The notes beneath the pieces were generated by a model. It made no database searches, had not been told where the DNA came from, and worked only from the letters and a program-made list of their open reading frames with translations. A stretch of 64,000 bases of DNA from Mesorhizobium tamadayense (GTDB lineage: Bacteria; Pseudomonadota; Alphaproteobacteria; Rhizobiales; Rhizobiaceae): positions 114,305 through 178,304 of the forward strand of contig NZ_RQXT01000009.1 in the NCBI RefSeq assembly GCF_003863365.1. Direction: 5' to 3'. Position numbers and translations under genes: made by a program. Below, piece by piece: positions 9,045 to 18,294 of the stretch (positions are counted from its first letter, which is position 1; each line of letters begins with the position of its first letter).

Positions 9045-9419
9045 GTGCGTATGCGTGGCGAAAGTGGAGTTGCGTTTTCCATGCCCGGCGGCGACGTGTC
9101 GGGGACGGCAGGTTCGCGACCTGTGGATTTGGCCCATCTTGCGCGGCAGACGATGGACGATCGCGCGCTCGAGCAGGAAGTGCTGGCGATGTTCGTGCAG
9201 CAGGCGCTTTCGGTGCGCGACAAGATCCTCGAAGCCGATGCCAAGGAGCGGGTGCTCCTGGCGCACAGCCTGAAGGGCTCGGCGTGCGGCATAGGGGCCT
9301 TTGCCGTCGCCGAATGCGCGGCAGTCATCGAAAAGCAGCCCGAGGACGCCCGCACCCTGAAAAAGCTTGGGGTGCTGATCGAGGAAGTGCGGGACTTCAT
9401 CGCCGCCATCAGCCGCTGA
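9045..9419 (+). CDS. Stand-alone Hpt (histidine phosphotransfer) domain protein
   Basis: A 124-residue single-domain phosphotransfer protein that relays phosphate between a hybrid sensor kinase and a response regulator. The conserved HSLKGSA motif puts the phosphorylatable histidine at residue 74, followed by a typical helical hairpin. GTG at 9045 is chosen since GGAG (9036-9039) is 5 bases upstream; an ATG at 9051 in the same frame is the alternative. No histidine kinase or receiver gene is adjacent, so the partner cannot be read from context. It is divergent from the GPR-like gene and is followed by a terminator, so it is probably monocistronic. Confidence 0.85.
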   Translation: MRMRGESGVAFSMPGGDVSGTAGSRPVDLAHLARQTMDDRALEQEVLAMFVQQALSVRDKILEADAKERVLLAHSLKGSACGIGAFAVAECAAVIEKQPEDARTLKKLGVLIEEVRDFIAAISR

Positions 9420-9499
9420 AACCTCGTGCTTGAGAAGATTCGAGCGACGCGCTTCCAGCCCGCCGCCGCGCCTCGGCGCCGGCGAACAGCCACCTTCTG

Positions 9500-9523
9500 A
9501 AAAACGCCATTTGGTGGCGTTTT
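9500..9523 (+). terminator. Intrinsic terminator after the Hpt gene
   Basis: AAAACGCCA, a 5-base loop, then TGGCGTTTT. A-T pairs at the stem base make it partly bidirectional. It separates the Hpt gene from the ferredoxin gene. Confidence 0.8.
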
Positions 9524-9585
9524 CCCGCCGCAGTTGACTTGTGCGGTGGAGTGATTATCTCCGCTGCGACTCCCTCAGGTGACCA

Positions 9586-9906
9586 ATGACCAAGCTGACT
9601 TACATCGCCCATGACGGGACCCAATTCGACGTGGAAGCCGAAAACGGCTCGACCGTCATGGAAAACGCGATCCGCAACGCGGTGCCCGGCATCGAGGCGG
9701 AATGCGGCGGCGCATGCGCCTGCGCGACCTGCCATGTCTATGTCGACGAGGCTTGGACGGCCGAAGTCGGCGAGCCGGAGGCGATGGAGGAGGATATGCT
9801 GGATTTCGCCTACGAGGTCCGGCCGAACTCGCGCCTGTCCTGCCAAATCAAGGTGCGCGACGCGCTCGACGGGCTCGTCGTCCGGGTGCCCGAACGCCAG
9901 GGCTGA
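9586..9906 (+). CDS. [2Fe-2S] ferredoxin, adrenodoxin type
   Basis: A 106-residue electron carrier. Cysteines C40, C46 and C49 (C-x5-C-x2-C) and C86 are spaced as cluster ligands in the adrenodoxin/FdxB group, which serves cytochrome P450s, Fe-S assembly or other oxygenases. The acidic helix [20 protein letters not shown] is the usual partner-recognition region. The ATG at 9586 has AGGTGA just upstream. A plausible promoter (TTGACT at 9534, TATCTC at 9556) lies ahead. The next gene encodes a ferredoxin-NADP reductase 93 bases downstream, so the two probably form an electron transfer pair. Confidence 0.93.
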   Translation: MTKLTYIAHDGTQFDVEAENGSTVMENAIRNAVPGIEAECGGACACATCHVYVDEAWTAEVGEPEAMEEDMLDFAYEVRPNSRLSCQIKVRDALDGLVVRVPERQG

Positions 9907-11031
<1,125 letters not shown>

Positions 11032-11036
11032 TGCCG

Positions 11037-12524
11037 TCATTCGGCGAGCACGGGCGCGGCCTGCTCGTCCTTGCCGCGCAGCGGCTTTTCCGGCATCAGC
11101 GCCAGCGCGATCAATGCCAGGACGAGCGTGATGCCGGCGGTGAGGAAGATCATCACGAACGGCATCGCAGATGTCAGCTCGATATGCGTCTGCGAGCCCT
11201 CGGCTGAGAGCGGCAGGCCGTAGCCGAGCGCGACGGCCCCGAGCAGGGCAACGCCAAGCGCGCCGCCCAGCGAACGCAGGAACGTCAGGACGCCGGTGGC
11301 GACGCCGAGATGGGCGCGATCGACCGCGTTCTGGACCGAGACGGTGCTGACCGGGAAGGTCGTGCCGCTGCCCAGGCCGATGAGGGTCGTCAGGATTTCG
11401 ACTTCGAGCAGCGAGGCTTGTCCCGCGATGGCGCTGAGCACGCCGATGCAGACGATCGCCAAGATGACGCCGACCATGGCGATGCGCTTGTAATGAACGA
11501 AGCGCGGAATCATGCGGCCGCTGAATGTGGCGCCGGCGACGGTGCCGAGCAGGAGACCGAGCATGGCGGTGCCGGATTCGCTGACCGAGAGCCCGACGAC
11601 CGACTGCAGATAGACCGGCAGGTAGACCGAGGCGCCGATGTTTGCCGCCTGCAGCAGGAACATCGACAGCGTGCCGGCGAGCACGATCGGATTGCCCAGC
11701 ACTTCGAGTGAGATCAGCGGCTCGCTGGCCCTCATTAGCCGCAGCGCGAACAGCGCCCAGAACACGGCCGAGCAGGCCACCAGCCCGAGGATTTCCGATG
11801 AGAACCACGGATAGGTGCTGCCGCCCCAGTTGAGCGCCAGGAGCAGCAGCGCCGTGGCGATCACCAGAAGCACCGCGCCCAGCCCGTCGATGCGGTGGTG
11901 CTTGGCCGCGATCGGCAGCTTCTTCAGCGGATTGTTGATGATCGCCATCGCCAGGAAGCCGATCGGCAGGTTGATCCAGAAGATCAGCGACCAGTGCAGG
12001 TGCTCTGCGAAGATACCGCCAAGCAGCGGACCCGCGACGCTGGCGACCGCCCAGGTGCCGGCTATCCAGGCGGCGTAGCGTGCCCGCTCGCGCGGCGGCA
12101 CGAGATCGCCAATGACGGTTTGCGTCAGCGCGAACAAGCCGCCGCCACCCGCGCCCTGGATCGCCCGGCCGATGACCAGCACCAGCATGTTGGGGGCCAG
12201 AGCGCTGACCAGCGATCCCAGGAGAAAGATCAAAATAGCGGCGTAGATGACCGGCCGACGGCCATAGACGTCGGAAATCTTGCCGTAGAGCGGCGCCATC
12301 GCGGTGGCCGTCAGCAGATAGCCGGTGACGATCCAGGGCAGGTATTCGGCATGGCCGAGCGCGCGCGCGATGGTCGGCAGAGCAGGGGCGACGATGGTCT
12401 GGTCAAGCGCCGCCAAAAGCATCGACAAGAGAACGCCGCCGATGATGGCGTTCTTCTCGCTCTCGGTGATCGAAGGCGAGGCGGTTGTCGCCATCGTCGT
12501 GCGATTGTCGACGGTCTGGTCCAT
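11037..12524 (-). CDS. MFS drug exporter, DHA2 (EmrB/QacA) family
   Basis: About 495 residues with 14 predicted transmembrane helices. It carries the DHA2 motifs LDQTIVAPALP in helix 1, GKISDVYGRR in the loop after helix 2 and AGPLLGG in helix 5, so it should be a proton-driven exporter of drugs or other amphipathic compounds in the inner membrane. The ATG at 12524 is preferred over an in-frame TTG at 12539. It converges on the ferredoxin reductase with only 5 bases between stops. No regulator gene is adjacent, but the leader has an unusual tandem repeat (see 12546-12602). Confidence 0.92.
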   Translation of the reverse strand: MDQTVDNRTTMATTASPSITESEKNAIIGGVLLSMLLAALDQTIVAPALPTIARALGHAEYLPWIVTGYLLTATAMAPLYGKISDVYGRRPVIYAAILIFLLGSLVSALAPNMLVLVIGRAIQGAGGGGLFALTQTVIGDLVPPRERARYAAWIAGTWAVASVAGPLLGGIFAEHLHWSLIFWINLPIGFLAMAIINNPLKKLPIAAKHHRIDGLGAVLLVIATALLLLALNWGGSTYPWFSSEILGLVACSAVFWALFALRLMRASEPLISLEVLGNPIVLAGTLSMFLLQAANIGASVYLPVYLQSVVGLSVSESGTAMLGLLLGTVAGATFSGRMIPRFVHYKRIAMVGVILAIVCIGVLSAIAGQASLLEVEILTTLIGLGSGTTFPVSTVSVQNAVDRAHLGVATGVLTFLRSLGGALGVALLGAVALGYGLPLSAEGSQTHIELTSAMPFVMIFLTAGITLVLALIALALMPEKPLRGKDEQAAPVLAE

Positions 12525-12545
12525 GCGTCGTTCTTTCAAAACAAA

Positions 12546-12602
12546 GGCTGGCTTTCAAAAAAGGCTGGCTTTCAAAACAGTGGCTGGCTCTCAAAGGCTG
12601 GC
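12546..12602 (-). repeat. Short tandem repeats in the MFS exporter leader
   Basis: GGCTGGC followed by TTTCAAAA-type spacers starts at 12546, 12563, 12582 and 12596, giving about three and a half copies with steps of 17, 19 and 14 bp. It lies 22 bases upstream of the exporter start codon, so it would be in the 5' leader or promoter. Confidence 0.7.
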
Positions 12603-12801
12603 GCGCAGTCCGCACGAAGCTGCCGATGCGGGGCGACTTCCGCCTGTCGTTGGTGGTCTCGTGTTTCCAAAGCCCGCCGGACGGCGAACCCGATACATGT
12701 CGTTCGATATAGGCCGTTTTCGACCGCCGCTCGAAAGTTTTTCGAATCTGGCACTACGTTTCCGTGGAAGTGGCCTTCGCAGCCAGCACCCCACTCCACG
12801 G

Positions 12802-13419
12802 TCAAGCCGGCGGCAACTGGCCGCTTTGGATGCGCTGCATCCGGTAGCGCAGGAGCCGGATGATCCGGCTTTCGAAGTTGACGCTTTCGACGCGGTCGAA
12901 CTGCACCTGGGCGCGATCGTGCTTGGCGAGGACGGCGGCCGAGATTTCGGCGGCCTTCGCCTTCGCCGCTTCGCAGGTTTTTTGCGGATAAGTCGCCTTC
13001 AGCGCGTCCTCGAGTTCGCGCGCGTGATTCTTGGCGATCTCGACGTGGCGCTCCTCATGGCGCTTGATGTCGGCCGACAGCGTGTCCCAGAACAGCCTGA
13101 CGTCCGGACCGGCCTTGCGCGACCGCCGCCATTCCGGGAGGATCACCTTGACCTTCACGGTTACCTGCGCGTTCGCGATACGGCAGGAATTCGCCGTCTG
13201 CGCGTAGCTGGCGCGGGTGGTGAAGGCCATCTGCGTTGCGCCCGGATGTCTGGAGCCGGTGCTCTTCACCTCCGGGCCGTTTTTCGTCAGCTGGTTTTCG
13301 ATATCGCCCAACGTGCGGCCGCCAACGCTGAAATAGCTGTATGTCTTGACCAGACTGGCCGCGCCGGCCGGCATGGCGGCGAGCGAAAGCATCAGGGCGC
13401 AGAGCAGGGAGCGGTTCAT
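12802..13419 (-). CDS. Secreted DUF922 protein, putative zinc protease
   Basis: 205 residues with a cleavable signal peptide (hydrophobic segment ending AMPAGAAS). The central motif HEERHVEIA gives HExxH, typical of zinc metallopeptidases, and the overall pattern (SYFSVGGRTLGDIENQL near the N-terminus, FWDTLSADIKRHEERH) matches DUF922, a family named as a predicted secreted Zn-dependent protease but with no known substrate. Two adjacent Mets (13422, 13419) are possible starts; AGAGG favours 13419 by spacing. Divergent from folP with about 87 bases between starts. Confidence 0.85.
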   Translation of the reverse strand: MNRSLLCALMLSLAAMPAGAASLVKTYSYFSVGGRTLGDIENQLTKNGPEVKSTGSRHPGATQMAFTTRASYAQTANSCRIANAQVTVKVKVILPEWRRSRKAGPDVRLFWDTLSADIKRHEERHVEIAKNHARELEDALKATYPQKTCEAAKAKAAEISAAVLAKHDRAQVQFDRVESVNFESRIIRLLRYRMQRIQSGQLPPA

Positions 13420-13506
13420 CATGTTGCCTCTTCTCGCACCTTGCTTTACGGCCGTTGCCGGCGCAACGGAATTGATTTCGCGCGGATCACAGATGGTTGA
13501 TGGACA

Positions 13507-14361
13507 ATGACGACAAGGCGATGGCAGCTCGCGCATGGACGCCATCTCGACCTCGGCCCGAAGGCGGTCGTCGTCGGCATCCTCAACGTCACGCCGGATA
13601 GTTTTTCCGACGGTGGATTGTTCATCGCGCCGGAGAAAGCGATAGCCCAGGCGCGCCGCATGACCGAAGAGGGGGCGGCCGTCATCGATGTCGGCGGGGA
13701 ATCGACGCGGCCGGGTTTTGCCCCGATCACCGCAGAGGAAGAACAGGCGCGGGTGCTGCCGGTGATTGAGGCGCTCGCGGCATCGGGCGCGGCGCTGATT
13801 TCGGTCGACACCTATCGCGAGGATACCGCGCGGCGTGCCGTTGCTGCCGGCGCGCATATCGTCAACGATGTCTGGGGCCTGCAGCGCGAACCCGGCATCG
13901 CGCGCGTCGCGGCCGAGACCGGCGCGGGGCTGATCATCATGCACACCGGACGCGAACGGCAGAAGCTGCCGGACGCGATCGAGGACCAGTTCCGGTTCCT
14001 GCGCAAGTCGTTGGAGATCGCGCGCGAAAGCGGCGTCGCCGACGGACAGATCGTGCTCGACGCCGGCTTCGGCTTCGCCAAGGAAACGACGGAGGAAAAC
14101 CTCGACCTGATGGCACGGTTCTCCGAGCTTCAGGCGCTTGGCTTTCCGCTGATGGCGGGGACGTCGCGAAAGCGCTTCATCGGCGCCGTCACTGGGCGCG
14201 AGCCTGCCGAGCGAGCGGCCGGCACCGCGGCCGCCAGCGTCATCCTGCGGCTCAAAGGAGCCGATCTTTTTCGCGTGCACGATGTCGCAATCAACGTGGA
14301 TGCGCTGGCGGTGGCCGATGCTATGCTGGCGCGCGAAACCGACCTTCCGCCCGGACGCTGA
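13507..14361 (+). CDS. folP: Dihydropteroate synthase
   Basis: A 284-residue cytoplasmic TIM-barrel enzyme joining p-aminobenzoate to 6-hydroxymethyl-dihydropterin diphosphate; the sulfonamide target. It shows both family signatures: the pyrophosphate loop GILNVTPDSFSDGG near residue 26 and the metal/pterin segment DVGGESTRPG near residue 63. The pterin-binding Asp, Lys and Arg blocks (SVDTYR, GTSRKRF) are present. It is the first gene of a folP-folB-folK operon, with only 2 bases to folB. Confidence 0.97.
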   Translation: MTTRRWQLAHGRHLDLGPKAVVVGILNVTPDSFSDGGLFIAPEKAIAQARRMTEEGAAVIDVGGESTRPGFAPITAEEEQARVLPVIEALAASGAALISVDTYREDTARRAVAAGAHIVNDVWGLQREPGIARVAAETGAGLIIMHTGRERQKLPDAIEDQFRFLRKSLEIARESGVADGQIVLDAGFGFAKETTEENLDLMARFSELQALGFPLMAGTSRKRFIGAVTGREPAERAAGTAAASVILRLKGADLFRVHDVAINVDALAVADAMLARETDLPPGR

Positions 14362-14363
14362 GC

Positions 14364-14723
14364 ATGTATGTCATCCGCATGAAGAACTGCGCCTTCTTTG
14401 CCCGGCACGGCGTGCTGGACGAGGAGGAGACGCTTGGCCAGCGTTTCTATATCGACGCCGAACTCACCGTCGAGCCCAGCCGCCCGCTGGAGGAAGACTC
14501 CATCGAGGACACCGTCAACTACGGCGTCGCCTTTGCGGTCATCGAGAAGATCGTCACCGGGCATAGGCGTTTCCTGATCGAGGCGCTGGCGCTGGAAGTG
14601 GCGAAGGCGCTGGCGGCGCGGTTTCCGCAGATCAGGAAAGCCGAGATCACGGTGCGCAAGCCGAACGCCCCGGTGCCGGGCGTGCTCGATCATGTCGAGG
14701 TGACCGTTGTCTGGCCCCAATAG
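14364..14723 (+). CDS. folB: Dihydroneopterin aldolase
   Basis: 119 residues. It converts 7,8-dihydroneopterin to 6-hydroxymethyl-dihydropterin and glycolaldehyde, one step before folK. The family pattern is visible: FFARHGVLDEEETLGQRF near the N-terminus, the YGVAF segment, and the KP(N)AP..GVLDHVEV block near the C-terminus. It starts 2 bases after folP and its last 17 bases overlap the start of folK, which implies translational coupling. Confidence 0.96.
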   Translation: MYVIRMKNCAFFARHGVLDEEETLGQRFYIDAELTVEPSRPLEEDSIEDTVNYGVAFAVIEKIVTGHRRFLIEALALEVAKALAARFPQIRKAEITVRKPNAPVPGVLDHVEVTVVWPQ

Positions 14724-15219
14724 CGCCGTCTACCTCAGTCTCGGCGGCAATCTCGGCGATCCGGCGAAATCCATGGCCGCGGCGCTGCGCATGCTTGACG
14801 GCGACGACAGGACGCGCGTCACGGCCGTCTCCTCGCTCTACCGCACGCCGCCCTGGGGCAAGCTCGACCAGCCGGATTTCCTCAACGCAGCGGCCGCGAT
14901 CGAAACGGCGCTGTCGCCGCGCGCCTTGCTCGATCTTTGCCTGGACGTCGAAAAGCGGTTGAAGCGGGTGCGCGAGGAGCGCTGGGGGCCGCGCCTGATC
15001 GACATCGATGTCCTGGTGTTCGGCGACCGGGTGATCCACGAGACCGGTCTCGAAGTGCCGCATCCGCGCATGCTGGAGCGGGCCTTCGTGCTGGCGCCGC
15101 TGGCCGAAATTGCGCCCGACCTCGCAGTCGGCGGCAAAAGCGTGTCGGAACGGCTCGGCGCTGTCGACGCATCGGGGATAGAGCGGCTGCCGTCGGGCCG
15201 GGAATGGTGGCTCGGCTGA
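14707..15219 (+). CDS. folK: 6-hydroxymethyl-dihydropterin pyrophosphokinase
   Basis: 170 residues, HPPK family: transfers pyrophosphate from ATP to the hydroxymethyl pterin, supplying the substrate of FolP. Conserved blocks include SLGGNLGDP, the substrate segment DFLNAAAAIET and the metal/ATP signature RWGPRLIDIDVL. It begins at a TTG inside the folB 3' end (17-base overlap), a weak start that may keep its level tied to FolB. Confidence 0.96.
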   Translation: MSGPNSAVYLSLGGNLGDPAKSMAAALRMLDGDDRTRVTAVSSLYRTPPWGKLDQPDFLNAAAAIETALSPRALLDLCLDVEKRLKRVREERWGPRLIDIDVLVFGDRVIHETGLEVPHPRMLERAFVLAPLAEIAPDLAVGGKSVSERLGAVDASGIERLPSGREWWLG

Positions 15220-15233
15220 GCCGTAGTTTTCAC

Positions 15234-15295
15234 GCAATTCCGGACGGAAAACCGTTACACACGTTTCCTGGAATTGCTCCGGCTGTCAGCCGGAG
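15234..15295. repeat. Palindromic intergenic element between convergent genes
   Basis: Arms GCAATTCC (15234-15241) and GGAATTGC (15270-15277) enclose a 28-base core that begins GGACGGAAAACCG. Directly next to it is a second perfect hairpin, CTCCGGCT-GTC-AGCCGGAG (15277-15295), which covers the stop codon of the DUF924 gene. From memory this kind of element recurs between genes in rhizobial genomes; within this window I see a single copy. It may serve as a terminator for both convergent genes. Confidence 0.6.
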
Positions 15296-15834
15296 AAGCC
15301 GCCGCCGTCGAGAAATACCTTTTCCTCGGGCGTCGTCTCGCGGCCAAGCATCCGGTTTCGGTGCGGAAAGCGGCCGAAGCGCTGAATGATCTCCAGGTGC
15401 TCCTTGGCGTATTTGAGATAGTCCGGCGCCCGCGCAGCGGTGAGCTCCACCGACCGCTCCTGGTCCGCGAGCAATTCCGAATGCTCGAAGGGTAGATAAA
15501 GGAAGACGCGGAGCGCTTCTTCTAGGGCCAGATCCTGGCCGGCGGCGATCGCCCTGTCGGCGAAATACCTCGCCAGCGGATCGGTCGCATACATATGTCC
15601 GGTACCGCGGAAGCAGTTGCGCGGGAACTGGTCGAGCAGGATCATCAGCGCCAGCGATCCTTCGGCATGCGCGTTCCAGTCGTCGCATTCGCGCCGGGCG
15701 GCGGCATGGTGCAATTCCAGAAAGCGGTTGCGGAAATCCGCGTCGAACGCGTCGTTCTTCTCGAACCAGGCGTCTTCGCCGGCATCGCGCCAGAATTTGG
15801 TGACGGAAAGCGCTCGCGCGTCGAGCACTGCCAT
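15286..15834 (-). CDS. DUF924 family protein
   Basis: 182 residues, soluble, all-helical. The conserved DUF924 pattern is clear: W..FEKNDAFDADFRNRF, LILLDQFPRNCFRG-like (here LMILLDQFPRN), the YLPFEHSE block and GRFPHRN near the C-terminus. Structures of the family look TPR-like, but no biochemical role is established. It is 11 bases downstream of the Kef-type antiporter gene on the same strand, so it is probably in its operon. It converges on folK. Confidence 0.92.
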   Translation of the reverse strand: MAVLDARALSVTKFWRDAGEDAWFEKNDAFDADFRNRFLELHHAAARRECDDWNAHAEGSLALMILLDQFPRNCFRGTGHMYATDPLARYFADRAIAAGQDLALEEALRVFLYLPFEHSELLADQERSVELTAARAPDYLKYAKEHLEIIQRFGRFPHRNRMLGRETTPEEKVFLDGGGFSG

Positions 15835-15845
15835 GCGTTACCCCA

Positions 15846-17681
15846 TCAGCTCTTCGTTTCTGCCTTGTTCAGCACGCCGGCCGTCTCTTCATTCAGCGCC
15901 CGGCCGGCGTGGCGGGGCTGTGTCAGCGGCGTCGGGATCGGCGTGCCGATATTACCCTTCAGGAAGCGCTGGCCGGCGCGCACGCCCTCGGCCAATTGCG
16001 TTTCAAAGCGGGCTTCGTCGCGGCGGCGAACATCTTCGATGACATCGGCGACCTCTTCCGGGTCGACGCCCAGCGCCTCCAGCGCCGAGCCGCCGAGGAC
16101 CAACGCCGATTCGAAGGTCTCGCGCAGCTGATAGTCGACGCCGGCGCGCACAAGCTGCAGCGCGGTGCCGCGGTCGAAGGCGCGCGCCAGGATGGTGACC
16201 AGCGGGAACTCGGCCTTGATCAGCTTCGCGATGCGCACGGCGGCGTCCGGCTTGTCGACGCAGATCAGCACGGCGCGCGCCCGGCCGGCGCCGGCGGCAT
16301 GCAGGATGTCGAGCCGCGTGCCGTCACCGTAATAGACCTTGAAGCCGAAATCGGCCGCCGCCTGGATCATCTCGACCTCGTTGTCGATGATCGAGACGTC
16401 GAGGCCGCGCAAAAGCAACGGCTGGCTGGCGATCTGGCCGAAGCGGCCGAAGCCGATGATCAGCACGCTGCCGGTGAGGCCGTCGGCAATGTCGACGCCT
16501 TCGAGCGATTGCTCGTCGCGTGGCGTGAGATAGCGCAGCGCCGCGATTGCCAAGGGCGTCAGCACCATGGAGATGATGACGATGGCGGTCAGCGTGGCAT
16601 TGGCCTGCCCGTCGATGATGCCGACCGCGGCCGCCGAGGAATAGAGCACGAAGGCGAATTCGCCGCCTTGCGCCATGAAGACGGCGCGTTCGAGCGCCTC
16701 GCGGTGGCCGCTCTTGAGCATGCGCGCGACGATATAGATGCCGAGCGCCTTCATGGTCATGTAGGCGACGACATAGATGGCGACGAGCCGCCAGTTCTGG
16801 GCGACGACGCCGAGATCGAGCGACATGCCGACGGCGAGGAAGAACAGGCCGAGCAGGATGCCGCGGAACGGCTCGATGTCGGCTTCGAGCTGGTGGCGGA
16901 AGGTCGATTCGGAGAGCAGCACGCCGGCGAGGAAGGCGCCCATCGCCATCGACAGGCCGGAAAGCTGCATGGCTAAAGCCGATCCAAGCACCACGAGCAG
17001 CGCTGCAGCCGTCATCACCTCACGGGCGCGGGCATCGGCCAGGATGCGGAAGAGCGGGTTGAGCAGATAGCGTCCCGCCACAACCAGCCCGACGATCGCC
17101 GCGACGCCGATGCCGACCTCGGTCAACCGTTCGGACAGGCTGGTATCAGCTCCGCCTGGCGCAAGGAACGCGACCAGCGCCAGAAGCGGCACGATCATCA
17201 GGTCTTCGAGCAGAAGGATCGAGACGATGCGCTGGCCCTTGGGCGTGGCGATCTCGCCGCGCTCCTCGAGCAGCTGCATGACGATCGCCGTCGATGTCAG
17301 CACGAAGCCGGCGCCGGCGACGAAGGATTGCGCGATCGGAAAGCCTCCGGCCAGCCCGACGAGCGTCAAGAGAACGGCGCAGACGCCGACTTGCAGCGCG
17401 CCGAGGCCGAAGATCTCGCGGCGCAGGCCCCAGAGCCGAGACGGCTGCATTTCCAGGCCGATGATGAACAGGAACATGACGACGCCGAGCTCGGCGACGT
17501 GAAGGATGGCTTCCGATTCGGAAAAGACGCGAAGGCCGAACGGCCCGATGACCACGCCGGCGGCAAGGTAACCGAGGATGGAACCCAGCCCCATACGCTT
17601 GAAGATCGGCACGGCGACCACGCCGGCAGCAAGCAGCGCCACTACCTGTACGAGATCGCTGCTCGATGCTTCAGCCGCCAT
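15846..17681 (-). CDS. Kef-type monovalent cation:proton antiporter (CPA2)
   Basis: About 611 residues. Residues 1-390 form the Na+/H+ exchanger domain with about 12 membrane helices; LGYLAAGVVIGPFGL and the helix LLLEDLMIVPLLAL are typical of KefB/KefC. A cytoplasmic RCK/TrkA-N domain follows at about 400-520 (nucleotide-binding LIIGFGRFGQIA), then a short tail. The family exports K+ against protons and is often gated by glutathione adducts. The start is ATG 17681; the 70 residues that the frame adds upstream are not conserved in character. No KefF/KefG ancillary gene is adjacent; DUF924 follows it directly. Confidence 0.9.
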   Translation of the reverse strand: MAAEASSSDLVQVVALLAAGVVAVPIFKRMGLGSILGYLAAGVVIGPFGLRVFSESEAILHVAELGVVMFLFIIGLEMQPSRLWGLRREIFGLGALQVGVCAVLLTLVGLAGGFPIAQSFVAGAGFVLTSTAIVMQLLEERGEIATPKGQRIVSILLLEDLMIVPLLALVAFLAPGGADTSLSERLTEVGIGVAAIVGLVVAGRYLLNPLFRILADARAREVMTAAALLVVLGSALAMQLSGLSMAMGAFLAGVLLSESTFRHQLEADIEPFRGILLGLFFLAVGMSLDLGVVAQNWRLVAIYVVAYMTMKALGIYIVARMLKSGHREALERAVFMAQGGEFAFVLYSSAAAVGIIDGQANATLTAIVIISMVLTPLAIAALRYLTPRDEQSLEGVDIADGLTGSVLIIGFGRFGQIASQPLLLRGLDVSIIDNEVEMIQAAADFGFKVYYGDGTRLDILHAAGAGRARAVLICVDKPDAAVRIAKLIKAEFPLVTILARAFDRGTALQLVRAGVDYQLRETFESALVLGGSALEALGVDPEEVADVIEDVRRRDEARFETQLAEGVRAGQRFLKGNIGTPIPTPLTQPRHAGRALNEETAGVLNKAETKS

Positions 17682-17910
17682 GCCTGTCGTCCCGTTGTCT
17701 CGAAGCACTCCTTGCATGCAGGGTGACCGAGAGGCAAGGGCGGCGAGCCTGGCAGGAAGAGCAGGGCTTTTAGTGGGAAAAGACGACGGCCCCAGGCAAA
17801 GTCCTGTTGCAGCTTCGTTACACAAGTTTACGCGGCCCGGTCGTTGCGTGTCGCCACAATCAGAGGTTAAGGCACGGTCGGCTTTGGCCATTGGGCTTCG
17901 GCCATTGGAA

Positions 17911-17939
17911 GGCAGCGGTGATGGGCCGCTGCCTTTTTT
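17911..17939 (+). terminator. Orphan intrinsic terminator directly before an RBS
   Basis: Perfect 8-bp stem GGCAGCGG / CCGCTGCC with a 7-base loop and six T. No plus-strand gene ends upstream of it, and the AGGAG of the next gene starts two bases after the T run. It is therefore either an attenuator in the leader of that gene or the end of a small RNA transcribed from the 17.7-17.9 kb gap. Confidence 0.8.
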
Positions 17940-17954
17940 GAGGAGATGACTGAC

Positions 17955-18221
17955 ATGAAGAACTTTTTGCTCGTTGCCGTTGGTGTTGCGGCGCTGGCCG
18001 GCTCAGCCTGTTCGAAGGGACCGGAGTGCACGCAGGAGATCGCCGCCAAGAAGGCGCAGGACATGGCCGCCGCGCTTCAGGAAGCGGTCACCAAGGATCC
18101 GAGCAAGGCGGCCGACCTGACGGCCAAGGTGCAGGCCGTGACAACGAAATATCAGAGCGCCACGACGCTGGACGAAGCCTGCAAGGCCTATGACGAAGTA
18201 ACCGCCGCCATCAAGGGTTGA
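17955..18221 (+). CDS. Small exported protein of unknown function
   Basis: About 88 residues: basic start MKNFLL, a hydrophobic signal segment, then a mature part rich in Ala, Lys, Thr and Asp that should be helical, with two cysteines (GPEC and DEAC) that could form a disulfide. The segment AGSAC resembles but does not fit a lipobox well. ATG 17955 is chosen because AGGAG (17941-17945) is 9 bases upstream; an ATG at 17946 sits too close. It has its own terminator downstream and a terminator-like hairpin just upstream, so its expression may be attenuated. No family recognised. Confidence 0.75.
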   Translation: MKNFLLVAVGVAALAGSACSKGPECTQEIAAKKAQDMAAALQEAVTKDPSKAADLTAKVQAVTTKYQSATTLDEACKAYDEVTAAIKG

Positions 18222-18237
18222 GCGACGTCAAAACGAA

Positions 18238-18273
18238 AGAAGGCGGTAGCCAGGTGGCTACCGCCTTTTGTTT
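18238..18273. terminator. Strong intrinsic terminator
   Basis: GGCGGTAGCC-AGGT-GGCTACCGCC followed by TTTTGTTT, with an A-rich stretch before it. It ends the small exported protein gene and faces the convergent gene at 18.3-18.8 kb. Confidence 0.92.
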
Positions 18274-18294
18274 ACCCGGCTGACCTCGCTTGCT

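Noticed and set aside
12726..12745. Second sigma-54 promoter (TGGCAC-TACGT-TTCC) between the MFS and DUF922 genes
   Set aside because: The -12 element lacks TTGC and no suitable gene start follows.
13420..14280. N-terminal extension of the DUF922 frame across folP
   Set aside because: The frame reads antisense to folP; the signal peptide at 13419 gives a natural start.
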